From: Verrucomicrobiaceae bacterium
GTDB taxonomy: Bacteria > Verrucomicrobiota > Verrucomicrobiia > Verrucomicrobiales > V1-33
Direction of reading: 5' to 3'
NCBI GenBank assembly: GCA_027483175.1
Contig: JAIXVE010000191.1
Coordinates: 1 to 60,282 of the forward strand
Length of the DNA: 60,282 nt
Part shown: positions 25,656-34,648 of the stretch, piece after piece
Layout: each line of letters starts with the position of its first letter
Position numbering within the stretch: position 1 is the stretch's first letter
Position numbers and translations under genes: made by a program
Notes under the pieces: generated by a model
What the model saw: the letters and a program-made list of their open reading frames with translations, nothing else
The model's database searches: none
Told to the model about the DNA's origin: nothing

Positions 25656-28600
25656 TCAGAGCTGGCGGACGAGGGCGATGGCCTCGAGGAGACGGGCGGC
25701 GGGAGGGGACTTGTGGTTGAGGCGGGGGAAGCGGCCGTCGATGACGATGAAGTCGCCGTTGCGGGAGAGCATGAGGCGGTCGCCACGGATTTCGACGGCG
25801 GAGCAGCCGGCGCGGTGGGCGTGGAGCCGGAGTTCGGTGCAGCGCCAGAGCGTGCTGACGGCGTCGGGTGGCGGGCCGAAGCGGTCTTTCCATTCGGTGA
25901 TGAGAGTGGCGAGGTCTTTGAGGGAAGTGACTTCGGCGAGCTGGCGGTAGGCGGGGATGCGTTCGCCTGGGCCGGGGATCCATGATTCCGGGATGAAGGC
26001 GGGGATTTTGCGGCTGTTGCTGCTGCGGAGTTCGGCTTCGCTGAAGGCTGCGAAGTCGATGGCGAGGGAGGTTTCGATGCGGCCGGGGACGCGCTGGCCT
26101 TTGAGTTTGGCGACGCTGGCTTTGAGCATGCGGCAGTACATTTCGAAGCCGACGGCGGCCATGTGGCCGCTTTGCTGAGTGCCGAGGAGATTGCCTGCGC
26201 CGCGGATTTCGAGGTCGCGCATGGCGATGCGGAAGCCGCTGCCGAGGGCGGTGTACTGTTTCATGGCATTGATGCGTTTGCGGGCATCGCCGCCGGTCAT
26301 TTCGCTGCGTGGGATCATGAGGTAGGCGTAGGCCTTGTGACCGGCGCGGCCGACGCGGCCGCGGAGCTGGTAGAGGTCGGCGAGGCCGAAGCGGTCGGCG
26401 CGGTCGATGATGATGGTATTGGCGTTAGGGATATCGATGCCGCTTTCGATGATGGTGGTGCAGACGAGGATGTCGGTCTGGCCTGAGACGAAGCGGTTCA
26501 TGACTTCTTCGAGCTGGCCTTCCTCCATCTGACCGTGACCGGCTTCGATGGTGGTGCCTCTGGGGCTGAGGGCGAGGAGTTTTTCGACCATGCGTTCGAT
26601 GCTGCCGACGCGGTTGTGGAGGAAGAAGACCTGGCCCTTGCGGTGGAGTTCGCGTTCGATGGCTTTTTTGATGACGCGTTCGTCGTAGGCGCAGATGACG
26701 GTTTCGACTGGTGAGCGGTTAGGTGGAGGGGTGTCGATGGTGCTCATGTCGCGGGCTCCCATGAGGGCCATGTAGAGCGTGCGGGGGATGGGCGTGGCGC
26801 TGAGGGTGAGGACATCGACGCTGCGGAAGAGTTCCTTGAAGCGTTCCTTGTGTTTGACGCCGAAGCGCTGTTCCTCGTCGATGACGACGAGGCCGAGGTC
26901 TTTGAAGGCGACGTCTTTGGAGATGAGCCGGTGGGTGCCGACGATGATGTCGATGGAGCCGGAGAGGAGTTGTTCGGTGACCTTGCGGGATTCGGAGGCG
27001 GAGCGGAAGCGGTTGAGGACATCGACGCGGACGGGGTAGTCCGACATGCGTTCGCGGAAATTGTGATAGTGCTGCTGGGAGAGGACGGTGGTGGGGGCGA
27101 GGATGGCGACCTGTTTGCCTGACATGACGGCTTTGAAGGCGGCTCGGATGGCGACCTCGGTTTTGCCGAAGCCGACATCGCCGCAGATGAGCCGGTCCAT
27201 GGGGCGAGCGCCTTCCATGTCGCGTTTGGTGTCGTCGATGGCGCGGAGTTGGTCGGTGGTTTCGCGGTAGAGGAAGGAGGATTCGAATTCGCCCTGCCAG
27301 CGATTGTCAGGAGGGTGGGGGAAGCCTTGAGCGGTTTCGCGGGCGGCGTGGATTTCGAGGAGTTTTTCTGCGTAGGCGAAGATGGCGCGTTCGGCCTGCT
27401 GGCGGGATTTGTTCCAGCGGCCGTCGCCGAGGGAGCTGAGTTCCGGGGTTTTTTTGCCGAGGCCGACGTAGCGGCCGATGAGGTAGGCCTGAGGGAGGGG
27501 GACGTAGAGGCGGGCGTCGTCGGCGTATTCGATGACGACGACGTCTTCTTCCGAGCCATCGGAGTGGGTGCGTCTGATGAGACCGCGGTAGCGACCGATG
27601 CCGTATTCCTGGTGGACGACGAATTCGCCGTCGGAGATGCCGGAGAGGTCGAGGGGGATTTTGCGTTGCCGCTGGCGGCGTTGAGCGGTGACGAGGCGGC
27701 GGGCGCGGGAGTGCTGGTAGCGGCCGAAGATTTCGGCGTCGCAGAGGACGGCGAGGGAAGCGGAGGGGGCGGTGAAGCCGCGGGTGACGCGGCCGATGGC
27801 GAATTCGAGGTGGGCGTGTTCGATGCCTTCGGAGGCGAGGAGTTCGCGGAAGCGTTCGATTTCGCCTTCGTTATTGAAGAACATGACGACGCGCCATTGG
27901 TCGGCGTGCCAGCGGCAGAGCTGGTCGGCGAAGGATTTGCGGCGGGCTTCGAGCATGACGAAGTCACCGGCGTCGAAGGTGCCTGCGGGTTCTGCGTGGC
28001 AGGCGGTGGCGAAGTTTTCGGTGGTTCTGGTGGAGAGAGGGGAGACGCCTTCGGTGATCCAGACATCGGCGCGCGGGCAGGTTTCGAGGTCAGCGGCGAT
28101 GACGAGGTCAGCGGGGTCGATGCAGTCGGAGAGGAGACAGGATTCGGATTCGGAGTCGGATGTTGAGTGGAGGAGAATGGAGGCGGAGGATTCGCGGCCG
28201 ACGGAGATCTGGGAGTCGGGGTCGAAGCGGCGGAGACTATCAATTTCCTCGCCGAACCATTCGATGCGGAGGGGTAGGTCGGCCTGCCATGAGTAGACAT
28301 CGATGATGCCGCCGCGGACGGCGAACTGGCCGCGTTCGCCGACCTGGCCGGAGCGGTCGTAGCCGGCGGCGTCGAGGAGCTGGGTGACGGAGGCCATGGA
28401 GAGGGCCTGGCCTTTCTGGATGGCGAGGGACTGGGAGGCGAGCGTGCGGGGAGCGGGGACGGATTCGGAGAGGGAGGCGGCGTGGACGACGAAGACCTCG
28501 ATGGAGAGCGGCGGGTGGCTGAGGCGTTCGAGGATGGCGAGCCGTTCGGAGGACGTTTCTTCGTCGGGGAGACTGCCTTCGACGCGTTGTTCTTCTGCTT

Positions 28601-28931
28601 CCGGGAAGAAGAGCGTGGGGCCCCACCATGTGGCGAGGTCGCTGGAGAGGGCTTCCTGGGCGCGGAGGTCGCGGGCGAGGATCCAGACCCGGCGAGGTGG
28701 GCCTGAGGCGATGGAGTGGAGGACCATGCCTGTGGCGAAGGCATGGGCTGCTGGGGAGACGTGTTCGAGGGCGGCGGGTTTCCGTTTGGATTTGGTGGTG
28801 CGGGCGGGAGTGGCTTTTGAGAGCGGGGCGAGTGCTTTGGCGAAGGCAGGGGAGGCGGCGGCGAGGGCGCACCATTCCCTGCCGGCCGCGAGGGAGGCAG
28901 CTGGCGGCGGCGCAGTGATTGCGTCGGGCAT
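25656..28931 (-). CDS. mfd: Transcription-repair coupling factor Mfd
   Basis: 1091 residues, near normal length. The UvrB-homology part is N-terminal (LFFPEAEEQRVEGS, RGGIIDVYSW). The RNA polymerase interaction domain FVVHQEYGIGRYRGL lies near residue 445. The SF2 translocase has Walker A LICGDVGFGKTEVAIRAAFK, DEEQ box VVIDEEQRFGVKHKE, TLSATPIPRTLYMAL and motif VI LYQLRGRVGRAGHKAYAYL. The C-terminal TRCF domain follows. The protein displaces stalled RNA polymerase and recruits UvrA for repair. It has its own divergent promoter region against maf (100 bases). Its third codon positions are C-ending, mirroring the + strand G-bias. Confidence 0.97.
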   Translation of the reverse strand: MPDAITAPPPAASLAAGREWCALAAASPAFAKALAPLSKATPARTTKSKRKPAALEHVSPAAHAFATGMVLHSIASGPPRRVWILARDLRAQEALSSDLATWWGPTLFFPEAEEQRVEGSLPDEETSSERLAILERLSHPPLSIEVFVVHAASLSESVPAPRTLASQSLAIQKGQALSMASVTQLLDAAGYDRSGQVGERGQFAVRGGIIDVYSWQADLPLRIEWFGEEIDSLRRFDPDSQISVGRESSASILLHSTSDSESESCLLSDCIDPADLVIAADLETCPRADVWITEGVSPLSTRTTENFATACHAEPAGTFDAGDFVMLEARRKSFADQLCRWHADQWRVVMFFNNEGEIERFRELLASEGIEHAHLEFAIGRVTRGFTAPSASLAVLCDAEIFGRYQHSRARRLVTAQRRQRQRKIPLDLSGISDGEFVVHQEYGIGRYRGLIRRTHSDGSEEDVVVIEYADDARLYVPLPQAYLIGRYVGLGKKTPELSSLGDGRWNKSRQQAERAIFAYAEKLLEIHAARETAQGFPHPPDNRWQGEFESSFLYRETTDQLRAIDDTKRDMEGARPMDRLICGDVGFGKTEVAIRAAFKAVMSGKQVAILAPTTVLSQQHYHNFRERMSDYPVRVDVLNRFRSASESRKVTEQLLSGSIDIIVGTHRLISKDVAFKDLGLVVIDEEQRFGVKHKERFKELFRSVDVLTLSATPIPRTLYMALMGARDMSTIDTPPPNRSPVETVICAYDERVIKKAIERELHRKGQVFFLHNRVGSIERMVEKLLALSPRGTTIEAGHGQMEEGQLEEVMNRFVSGQTDILVCTTIIESGIDIPNANTIIIDRADRFGLADLYQLRGRVGRAGHKAYAYLMIPRSEMTGGDARKRINAMKQYTALGSGFRIAMRDLEIRGAGNLLGTQQSGHMAAVGFEMYCRMLKASVAKLKGQRVPGRIETSLAIDFAAFSEAELRSSNSRKIPAFIPESWIPGPGERIPAYRQLAEVTSLKDLATLITEWKDRFGPPPDAVSTLWRCTELRLHAHRAGCSAVEIRGDRLMLSRNGDFIVIDGRFPRLNHKSPPAARLLEAIALVRQL

Positions 28932-29031
28932 GGTGGATGAGTGTGGCGGGTGGGGCGAAGCTGCAAGCGGTGGCGGGGGAGCGGGAGGATTTCCGGTGGC
29001 GCGGGAGGCGGGAGCGGCGGAGGGCGTGTGG

Positions 29032-29616
29032 ATGGAAGAGAAGCGAAACTTGGTACTGGCGTCTGGGTCGCCGCGGCGGCGGGAGCTGCTGACGGAAGCG
29101 GGCTATGAGTTTGAGACGGCACCTGCGGACATTGATGAGCTGCATGAGGAGGCGATGGCGCTGGAGGCGCTGACGCGTCACAATGCGGTGGAGAAGGCGC
29201 GGGTGGTGGCGGTGCGGCGAGCGGAGGCGGTGGTGCTGGCGGCGGACACGCTGGTGGCGATTGGCGGGGTGGCGCTGACGAAGCCAGTGGACATGGCGGA
29301 GGCGCGGCGGATGATTGGGATGTTAGCGGGGAGGACGCATGAGGTGGTGACGGCGGTGGCGGTGGTGTGTGCGGCGACGGGATTTGAGGAAGTGTTCACG
29401 GTGGAGACGCGGGTGACGTTCAAGGCGCTGAGTGAGGCGGAGGTGGAGGAGTATCTGACGTTGATCAATCCGCTGGACAAGGCGGGTGGGTATGCGGCGC
29501 AGGAGCATGGGGAGCGGATCATTGAGCGCGTGGACGGGTCGTGGACGAACGTGGTGGGATTGCCGATGGAGGAGACGGCGGCGGCGCTGGCGCGGGCGGG
29601 GGTGACGGGGAAGTGA
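29032..29616 (+). CDS. maf: Maf-like nucleoside triphosphate pyrophosphatase
   Basis: 194 residues from ATG 29032, preceded by GGAGGG. Maf family motifs are LVLASGSPRRRELL at the N-terminus, RHNAVEKAR, VLAADTLVAIGG, the conserved LINPLDKAGGYAAQEHG and IERVDGSWTNVVGLPME. These enzymes hydrolyse non-canonical or specific nucleoside triphosphates (dTTP/UTP or m7GTP types) to monophosphates and have been linked to septum control. The longer open frame extending upstream into mfd is antisense coincidence. It is convergent with the downstream metal-binding protein gene, with 96 bases between them. Confidence 0.94.
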   Translation: MEEKRNLVLASGSPRRRELLTEAGYEFETAPADIDELHEEAMALEALTRHNAVEKARVVAVRRAEAVVLAADTLVAIGGVALTKPVDMAEARRMIGMLAGRTHEVVTAVAVVCAATGFEEVFTVETRVTFKALSEAEVEEYLTLINPLDKAGGYAAQEHGERIIERVDGSWTNVVGLPMEETAAALARAGVTGK

Positions 29617-29643
29617 GGGTTAGGAGGGTGGGGTGAGGGCATG

Positions 29644-29680
29644 AAAAAGCCCGCCGTTCCGTGAAGGAAGCGGCGGGCTG
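29644..29680 (-). terminator. Intrinsic terminator of the metal-binding protein gene
   Basis: A perfect nine-base stem (AGCCCGCCG/CGGCGGGCT, 29648-29656 with 29671-29679) and a 14-base loop are followed, reading the minus strand, by a run of five T. It lies 33 bases past the stop of the gene at 29713-30090. It is the only clear intrinsic terminator at the convergent junctions in this window. Confidence 0.88.
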
Positions 29681-29712
29681 AGAGAGAGGCGCGAGTTAGA
29701 GCGCCGCGCGGG

Positions 29713-30090
29713 TCACTTGACCTTGGCGAAGTGCTTCTTGGGGTCCTTGTCGAACTCGGCTTTGCACTTTTCGCAGCAGAAGGCGACGGTCACCTTAGCG
29801 TCGACGGCGTTTTCGGCCTTGGCTGGCTTCTTGCTGATCGGGCACTCCTTGTTGGCTGGCTTTTCGGTGCTGCCGACGTGTTTTTTGAGGGCTTCGAGCT
29901 GGAGCTTGGCATCGCCTTCGAACTTGGCCTGGCACTTGGCGCAGCAGAGCCCGATGTTGGCGGAGACTTCGGAAGTCTGGGCGGCGTCGACGGCTTTGCC
30001 GGAGATTGGGCACTTGGTGTTGACGGCGTCAGCGGAAGCGAAGCTGGTGAGAGCGAAGCAGGCCGCGAGGGCGGCGAAGAAGGATTTCAT
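29713..30090 (-). CDS. Secreted tandem YHS/TRASH-like cysteine metal-binding protein
   Basis: 125 residues with a signal peptide (MKSFFAALAACFALTSFASA). Two tandem repeats each contain CPISGK or CPISKK and, about 25 residues later, CCAKCQAKF or CCEKCKAEF, followed by a charged helix. The C-P-I-x-x-K plus CC-x-x-C arrangement resembles YHS/TRASH metal-binding modules, so the protein probably binds a transition metal in the periplasm. A larger frame running further upstream on this strand is an artefact. Expression ends at the terminator at 29644-29680. The upstream stretch 30091-30226 carries a TTGACG-like -35 near 30177-30182 (minus) without a convincing -10. Confidence 0.85.
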   Translation of the reverse strand: MKSFFAALAACFALTSFASADAVNTKCPISGKAVDAAQTSEVSANIGLCCAKCQAKFEGDAKLQLEALKKHVGSTEKPANKECPISKKPAKAENAVDAKVTVAFCCEKCKAEFDKDPKKHFAKVK

Positions 30091-30226
30091 GTGTTTGTTG
30101 CGGGTTTGTGTTAGATGTGTCTGGCGGGCAGGATGAGCCTGCGAGACTGTAGTAATGATGCCAGAGAGCGGGGAGGCGTCAACTAAATGCGCGGGCCATC
30201 GATGCGTAGATGGAGGCGAGGGATGG

Positions 30227-31867
30227 TCAGCGGGGGATGAGTCCTTCGATGGCGCGGATACCGGTTTCTGCGCCTTTCTGGAGGATGCCTGCGCCTGATT
30301 CTGCGCCTTTCTGGAGGAGGTCGGTGCCTTTATCGAGAGCGGCGGGGGCATTTTCGAGGACCTTGGAGGCGGCGGTGGAAGCGGCTTTGGAGGCGGCGTC
30401 GGCGGCTTTGATGGCTCCTTCCATGGACATGTTGAGGACCTCGTCGACGGTGGCATTGAACCATGCGAGGGCGAGACGGTCGGAGAGGTCCTCGGTAGGA
30501 TTGGACAGGGAGCCGCCGAGGACGAGACGCGTCCAGAGGAGAGCGGAGTCTTCCGGGCCGAGGAGGGCGCGGTCGGAGGCTGGGAGGTTGGCGCGGTCGA
30601 GGGGGAGGAAGACCTGTTGTTCCGCGCCAGCGAGGTAGCGGAGGGTACCGGGGACGATGCCGAGGAGGAGGTTGCCGGAGAGTTGGGAGGAGGCGGAGAC
30701 GGAGGCGTTGCCTTTGAGGCGGAGGAGGCCTGGGGCGTCCATGAGGAGCCCTTCGAGGATCCAGTCGCCTGAGGAGGTGCGGGTGAAGCGGGTGCGGGTG
30801 TCTTTGAGGACGAGACGGACGAAGCCCTCGTTGCGGGTTTTGCGGGCGATGATCTGGAGGATGGGGAGCCCTTCGAGGAGACCGTCTTTGATGGCGGCGT
30901 TGCCGCGCCAGAGGAGGCGATCTGGGTCCTTCGGGTTGCCGGAGATCTGGACGGAGGCGCTGGCGGTGCCTTTGACGCGTTTGAGCCAGTCGTCGGGGAT
31001 GATTTTGGCGAGTTGGAGGTCGGCGAGGGAGCCTCGGGCGTCGAGGACTGGGGCGTTCTGGTTGAGGCGGACGGAGGCTTCGCCGGTGATGGAGGCGTCG
31101 TCTGCGGTGGTGGCGTGGAAGCTGTCGAGACGGATTTCGCCTTCCTGCCATGAGGCGTCGAAGTCGGTGATATCGAGGGGGAGGTTTTTGAGAGCGGAGG
31201 AAGAGAGGGTGCCGCCTGCGCCTTTGGCGAGGACGAAGCCCTGGTCGTCGGAGGGTTTGATTTCGAGGGCGATGTTACGAGCGGAGGCGGAGGCGTCGTC
31301 GGATTTCCAGTCGAAGCCGAACTGGTCGATGCGGACTGGGCCGAGGAGGATGCGGTTGGGGATGAGGGAGGAGAGGAAGCCTGAGGAGGAGGGAGGGGCT
31401 TCCGGGGTTGGGGTTTGGGGCGTGGGTTGGGCGGAGTTGGGTGGGAGTTTTGAGAAGTTGACGGAGGCGCGGGCGACTTTGACGCCTTCGACGTGCCATG
31501 TGCGGTCCCAGATGGCACCGGCGTTGATGTCGGCGCGGATGTCTGCGGCGGAGAGGGACTGGAAGGGAGCGTCTGCGGAGCCGGTGGCGGAGAAGGATTC
31601 GACGAAGGCTGAGGAGCCGCGCCATGAGATGCCGTTGAGGGAGGCGTCGGCTTTGAGGTGGGAGGAGATGGCGGCGCTGATCCAGCGGCGGAAGCTGTCG
31701 CTTTTGAGGTAGCCGTCGAGCCAGACGGAGAATGAGAAGACGGCGGCGGCGAGGAGGACGGCGATGGTGCCGAGGGCGATGAGCCAGCGTTTGGAGGAGG
31801 AAGGTTTCCGGCGGCGGCGGCGCCGTGAGCTGGGGGTGGGGGGAGATGGGTCGGCGGCGTCGGTCAT
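30227..31867 (-). CDS. AsmA-like inner-membrane-anchored protein
   Basis: 546 residues. A basic, proline-rich cytoplasmic N-terminus (SRRRRRRKPSSSKRW) precedes one membrane helix (LIALGTIAVLLAAAVFSFSV, about 28-47). The periplasmic part has the beta-rich repeat style of AsmA/YhdP-like proteins, including ITGEASVRLN, DARGSLADLQLAKI and LRLKGNASVSASSQLSGNLLLG. Near the C-terminus is an Ala-rich amphipathic helix and a GAESGAGILQKGAETG repeat. AsmA-like proteins are implicated in phospholipid transport between membranes. Family assignment is by pattern and confidence is moderate. Divergent from the ABC transporter gene across 98 bases. Confidence 0.68.
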   Translation of the reverse strand: MTDAADPSPPTPSSRRRRRRKPSSSKRWLIALGTIAVLLAAAVFSFSVWLDGYLKSDSFRRWISAAISSHLKADASLNGISWRGSSAFVESFSATGSADAPFQSLSAADIRADINAGAIWDRTWHVEGVKVARASVNFSKLPPNSAQPTPQTPTPEAPPSSSGFLSSLIPNRILLGPVRIDQFGFDWKSDDASASARNIALEIKPSDDQGFVLAKGAGGTLSSSALKNLPLDITDFDASWQEGEIRLDSFHATTADDASITGEASVRLNQNAPVLDARGSLADLQLAKIIPDDWLKRVKGTASASVQISGNPKDPDRLLWRGNAAIKDGLLEGLPILQIIARKTRNEGFVRLVLKDTRTRFTRTSSGDWILEGLLMDAPGLLRLKGNASVSASSQLSGNLLLGIVPGTLRYLAGAEQQVFLPLDRANLPASDRALLGPEDSALLWTRLVLGGSLSNPTEDLSDRLALAWFNATVDEVLNMSMEGAIKAADAASKAASTAASKVLENAPAALDKGTDLLQKGAESGAGILQKGAETGIRAIEGLIPR

Positions 31868-31965
31868 GGCGAGGAGACGGTTTTCTTTTATTTAGCGGGG
31901 CTGAGGGCATTCGTCATTCGACAATTCGGATGGAATGCATAGCCTGCGGGTCAATTTTTGAAGTC

Positions 31966-33768
31966 ATGCTGGAACTCAAGGACGTTCAATTCACGATCGC
32001 GCGCGAGGGCGATGATCTGCACCTGCTGAAGGAAGTGTCGCTGCGGATACCGCCGGGGCATTTCATGGCGATTGTGGGGCCGTCTGGGTGTGGGAAGACG
32101 ACCTTGCTGAAGGTGGTGGCTGGGTTGCAGATGGAGACTGGGGGGACCTTGTACTGGAGGGGGAAGGACATTGGGGAGGACGGGGACATTCAGCCGCAGG
32201 AGCTTGGGTATGTGCCGCAGTTCAGCATCGCGTACGATCATCTGACGGTGGAGGAGTGTGTGGAGAATGCGGTGCGGTTGCGGACGCGGGAGAGCGGGGA
32301 TGCATTTTATGAGATTGTGGACCGGGTGGTGGCGGCGGTGGGGATGGAGACGATGCGGGAGAAGCGGGTGTCGGTGCTGTCTGGCGGGCAGAAGCGGCGA
32401 TTGGGGTTGGGGATGGAGCTGGTGAGTCGGCCGCAGCTGTTGTTGTGCGATGAGGTGACGAGCGGGCTGGATCCGCAGTCGGAGCGGGACATTGTGCAGT
32501 TGCTGCATGCGTTGTCTCAGGAGGACGACCGGATTGTGATCAATGTGACGCACAGCCTGAGCAACATGGATCTGTACGGGTCGGTGCTGGTGATGTTCGA
32601 GGGGCGGATTGTGTATCACGGACCGCCGGGGGCGATGGCGCATTATTTCAGTGTGGCGAGTGCGGAGGATGTGTATCCGCAGCTGGCGAAGCGGCCGTCG
32701 GCGGACTGGCATGAGTCGTGGCAGAAGTACCGCGGGCCATATTATGAGAAGATGATGGGGGTGGTGGAGGAGCGTGGGGAGAAGTCGGGCGAGGAGGAAG
32801 GGAAGGATGATGCGCCTGGAGTGGAGAAGGATGCGGAGACGGTGGTCGAAGTGAAGAAGGAGAAGGTGAAGAAGGAGGAGGATGATGAGATGGAGGGGAG
32901 AGGAGTGCGGCCGGCTGGGTTTGGGAGACAGTTCTGGACCTTGCTGGCGCGGCGGTGGAAGTTGTTCATGCGGGACCGGACGCAGCTGGTGCTGCAGTTG
33001 GCGCTGTTGTTCGGGTTTCCGGTGCTGGTGGTGATTTTTGCGAGTCAGGGGATTGATCCGATGCCTGACCGATCGGTGCCGCCGGGGACGGCGCTGGCGG
33101 AGGCGATTGTGAGGCAGACGGCGATTGTGGAGAAGCAGACGAAGTTAGGGGCGCTGGTGTCCGGGCTGGTGATGTTCCAGGTGGTGCTGCTGACCCTGAT
33201 GGGTTCAAACAATTCGGCGCGGGAGATTGCGGGGGAGCGGCTGATTTACGAGAAGGAGCGGATGGGCGGGGTGACGCCGCTGGCGTATCTGTCTAGCAAG
33301 GTGGTGTTTCTGGCGGTGCTGGCGGCGGCGCAGGCGGTGTGGATGGGATTGTTTGTGGATTACTTCACGAATCTGCCTGGGGACTTCGGGGAGCGATTGA
33401 AGATGCTGCTGCTGGTGAATTTTGCGATGACGTCGGTGTGTCTGGCGATTTCGGGGCTGATGAAGTCACCGGAGCAGGCGTCGCTGATGAGTATCTATCT
33501 GGTGGGTTTTCAGCTGCCGTTGTCCGGGGCGGTGCTGGCGTTGCCGGCGACAGTGGAGAAGGTGGTGCAGCCGCTGATTGTGGCGTACTGGAGTTGGAGC
33601 GGGCAGTTATCGACGATGCGGGAGTCGGATTATTTTCTGGCGGTGACGCAGGCGGTGCCGACGACGGTGGTGAGTGCGAGTGCGATCAGTGCGGCGGTGC
33701 TGATGGCGCACATTCTGACTGGGCTGGTGCTGGCGTGGCTGGGTTGCAAGCGGCACCGCTGGGATTGA
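31966..33768 (+). CDS. ABCG-type half transporter (ATPase fused to ABC-2 permease)
   Basis: 600 residues from ATG 31966 (MLELKDVQFTI). A further in-frame ATG at 31930 adds a Cys-containing leader. The nucleotide-binding domain has Walker A GPSGCGKTT, signature LSGGQKRRLGLG, Walker B LLLCDEVTSGLDP and a switch His in NVTHSLSNM. A strongly charged Glu/Lys linker (about 268-310) leads to a six-helix ABC-2 membrane domain with the loop NNSAREIAGERLIYEKERMGG, typical of ABCG/White-type exporters. It would form a homodimeric exporter of lipid or drug-like substrates. The 3' end overlaps the antisense coding region of mgsA by 83 bases. Confidence 0.9.
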   Translation: MLELKDVQFTIAREGDDLHLLKEVSLRIPPGHFMAIVGPSGCGKTTLLKVVAGLQMETGGTLYWRGKDIGEDGDIQPQELGYVPQFSIAYDHLTVEECVENAVRLRTRESGDAFYEIVDRVVAAVGMETMREKRVSVLSGGQKRRLGLGMELVSRPQLLLCDEVTSGLDPQSERDIVQLLHALSQEDDRIVINVTHSLSNMDLYGSVLVMFEGRIVYHGPPGAMAHYFSVASAEDVYPQLAKRPSADWHESWQKYRGPYYEKMMGVVEERGEKSGEEEGKDDAPGVEKDAETVVEVKKEKVKKEEDDEMEGRGVRPAGFGRQFWTLLARRWKLFMRDRTQLVLQLALLFGFPVLVVIFASQGIDPMPDRSVPPGTALAEAIVRQTAIVEKQTKLGALVSGLVMFQVVLLTLMGSNNSAREIAGERLIYEKERMGGVTPLAYLSSKVVFLAVLAAAQAVWMGLFVDYFTNLPGDFGERLKMLLLVNFAMTSVCLAISGLMKSPEQASLMSIYLVGFQLPLSGAVLALPATVEKVVQPLIVAYWSWSGQLSTMRESDYFLAVTQAVPTTVVSASAISAAVLMAHILTGLVLAWLGCKRHRWD

Positions 33769-34138
33769 GGAGGGCCTGGAGGAGGAGGGTGGCGGAGACC
33801 TCGTTGCAGGCGAAGGGGACGTCCCAGAGGACGGCGACGCGGAGGAGGGCTTTGACGTCGGGGTCGTGGGGTTGAGCGGTGAGGGGGTCCCAGAAGAAGA
33901 AGAGGGCGTCGAGTTGTTTTTCGGCGAGATGGGCACCGATCTGGAGGTCGCCGCCCATGGGGCCGCTGAGGTAGCAGTGGACTGGGCGGTTGAGGGCTGC
34001 GGAGAGGAGACGGCCGGTGGTGCCGGTGGCGGAGAGGGCGTGAGGGGCGAGGGCGTCGGCGTGGCGCTGGGCCCATGCGATGAGTTGGTCTTTGCGGTGG
34101 TCGTGAGCGACGAGGGCGATGCGCATGGGGGAGTGCAT
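33686..34138 (-). CDS. mgsA: Methylglyoxal synthase
   Basis: 150 residues converting dihydroxyacetone phosphate to methylglyoxal and phosphate. Family landmarks are RIALVAHDHRKDQLI, ATGTTG, LSGPMGGDLQIGAHLAE (catalytic Asp in GGD), and LFFFWDPLTAQPHDPDVKALLR; the last matches the family almost exactly. After SATLLLQALLNPSG the expected tail is replaced by a Pro/Ala/Cys-rich stretch that lies antisense to the end of the ABC transporter gene, so the C-terminus seems to have been altered by loss of the original stop. ATG 34126 gives a more typical N-terminus (MRIAL) and is an alternative start. Confidence 0.94.
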   Translation of the reverse strand: MHSPMRIALVAHDHRKDQLIAWAQRHADALAPHALSATGTTGRLLSAALNRPVHCYLSGPMGGDLQIGAHLAEKQLDALFFFWDPLTAQPHDPDVKALLRVAVLWDVPFACNEVSATLLLQALLNPSGAACNPATPAPAQSECAPSAPPH

Positions 34139-34212
34139 GGGGAGGAGGGAAGCGGTCGGGCGTGGGGAGGGAAAGGGGAAAGATTCCGCGTGCGGGTTGG
34201 GCGGGAGACGGC

Positions 34213-34593
34213 ATGGTGGCGGGCATGCTGGCGCGATGGCGAGAGCGGTTCCGGTGTGCGGGTCGTGGGTTTCTGGAGACCCTCGGGCGTGAGCCGTGCA
34301 TGCGGGTGCATGTGGTGGCTGGGGTGCTGGTGGTGGTGGCTGGGGTGGTGCTGCGGGTGAGTGCGATGGAGTGGGCGGTGCTGGTGCTGGCGATGGGTTT
34401 GGTGGTGACGGCGGAGGTGCTGAACACGGCGGTGGAGCGATTGGCGGACCGGGTGAGTGGGGAGCGGGAGGAGGCGATTCGGGTGGTGAAGGATGCGGCG
34501 GCGGGGGCGGTGCTGGCGGCGGCGGTGGCGGCGGTGGGGGTTGGGTTGGTGGTGTTCGGGCCGAAGTTGTGGGCGCTACGGTGGTGGGGTTGA
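34213..34593 (+). CDS. dgkA: Diacylglycerol kinase (DgkA type)
   Basis: 126 residues, small integral-membrane kinase with three membrane helices. The diagnostic segment is VTAEVLNTAVERLADRVSG followed by IRVVKDAAAGAVLAAA, carrying the catalytic Glu, Asn and Lys-Asp of the family. It phosphorylates diacylglycerol (or undecaprenol in some bacteria) at the inner membrane. ATG 34213 was chosen because GGGAG lies six bases before it; ATG 34225 is also in frame. It is divergent from mgsA across 74 bases. Confidence 0.9.
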   Translation: MVAGMLARWRERFRCAGRGFLETLGREPCMRVHVVAGVLVVVAGVVLRVSAMEWAVLVLAMGLVVTAEVLNTAVERLADRVSGEREEAIRVVKDAAAGAVLAAAVAAVGVGLVVFGPKLWALRWWG

Positions 34594-34648
34594 ACGGAGA
34601 GTTGCAGGCAGTTGTCGATTGGTGAAACGTGCTTAGAATGATGCGCCC

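Noticed and set aside
30091..31518. Upstream extension of the YHS-like gene
   Set aside because: It overlaps the AsmA-like gene in another frame of the same strand and is low complexity; the signal peptide at 30090 is the real start.
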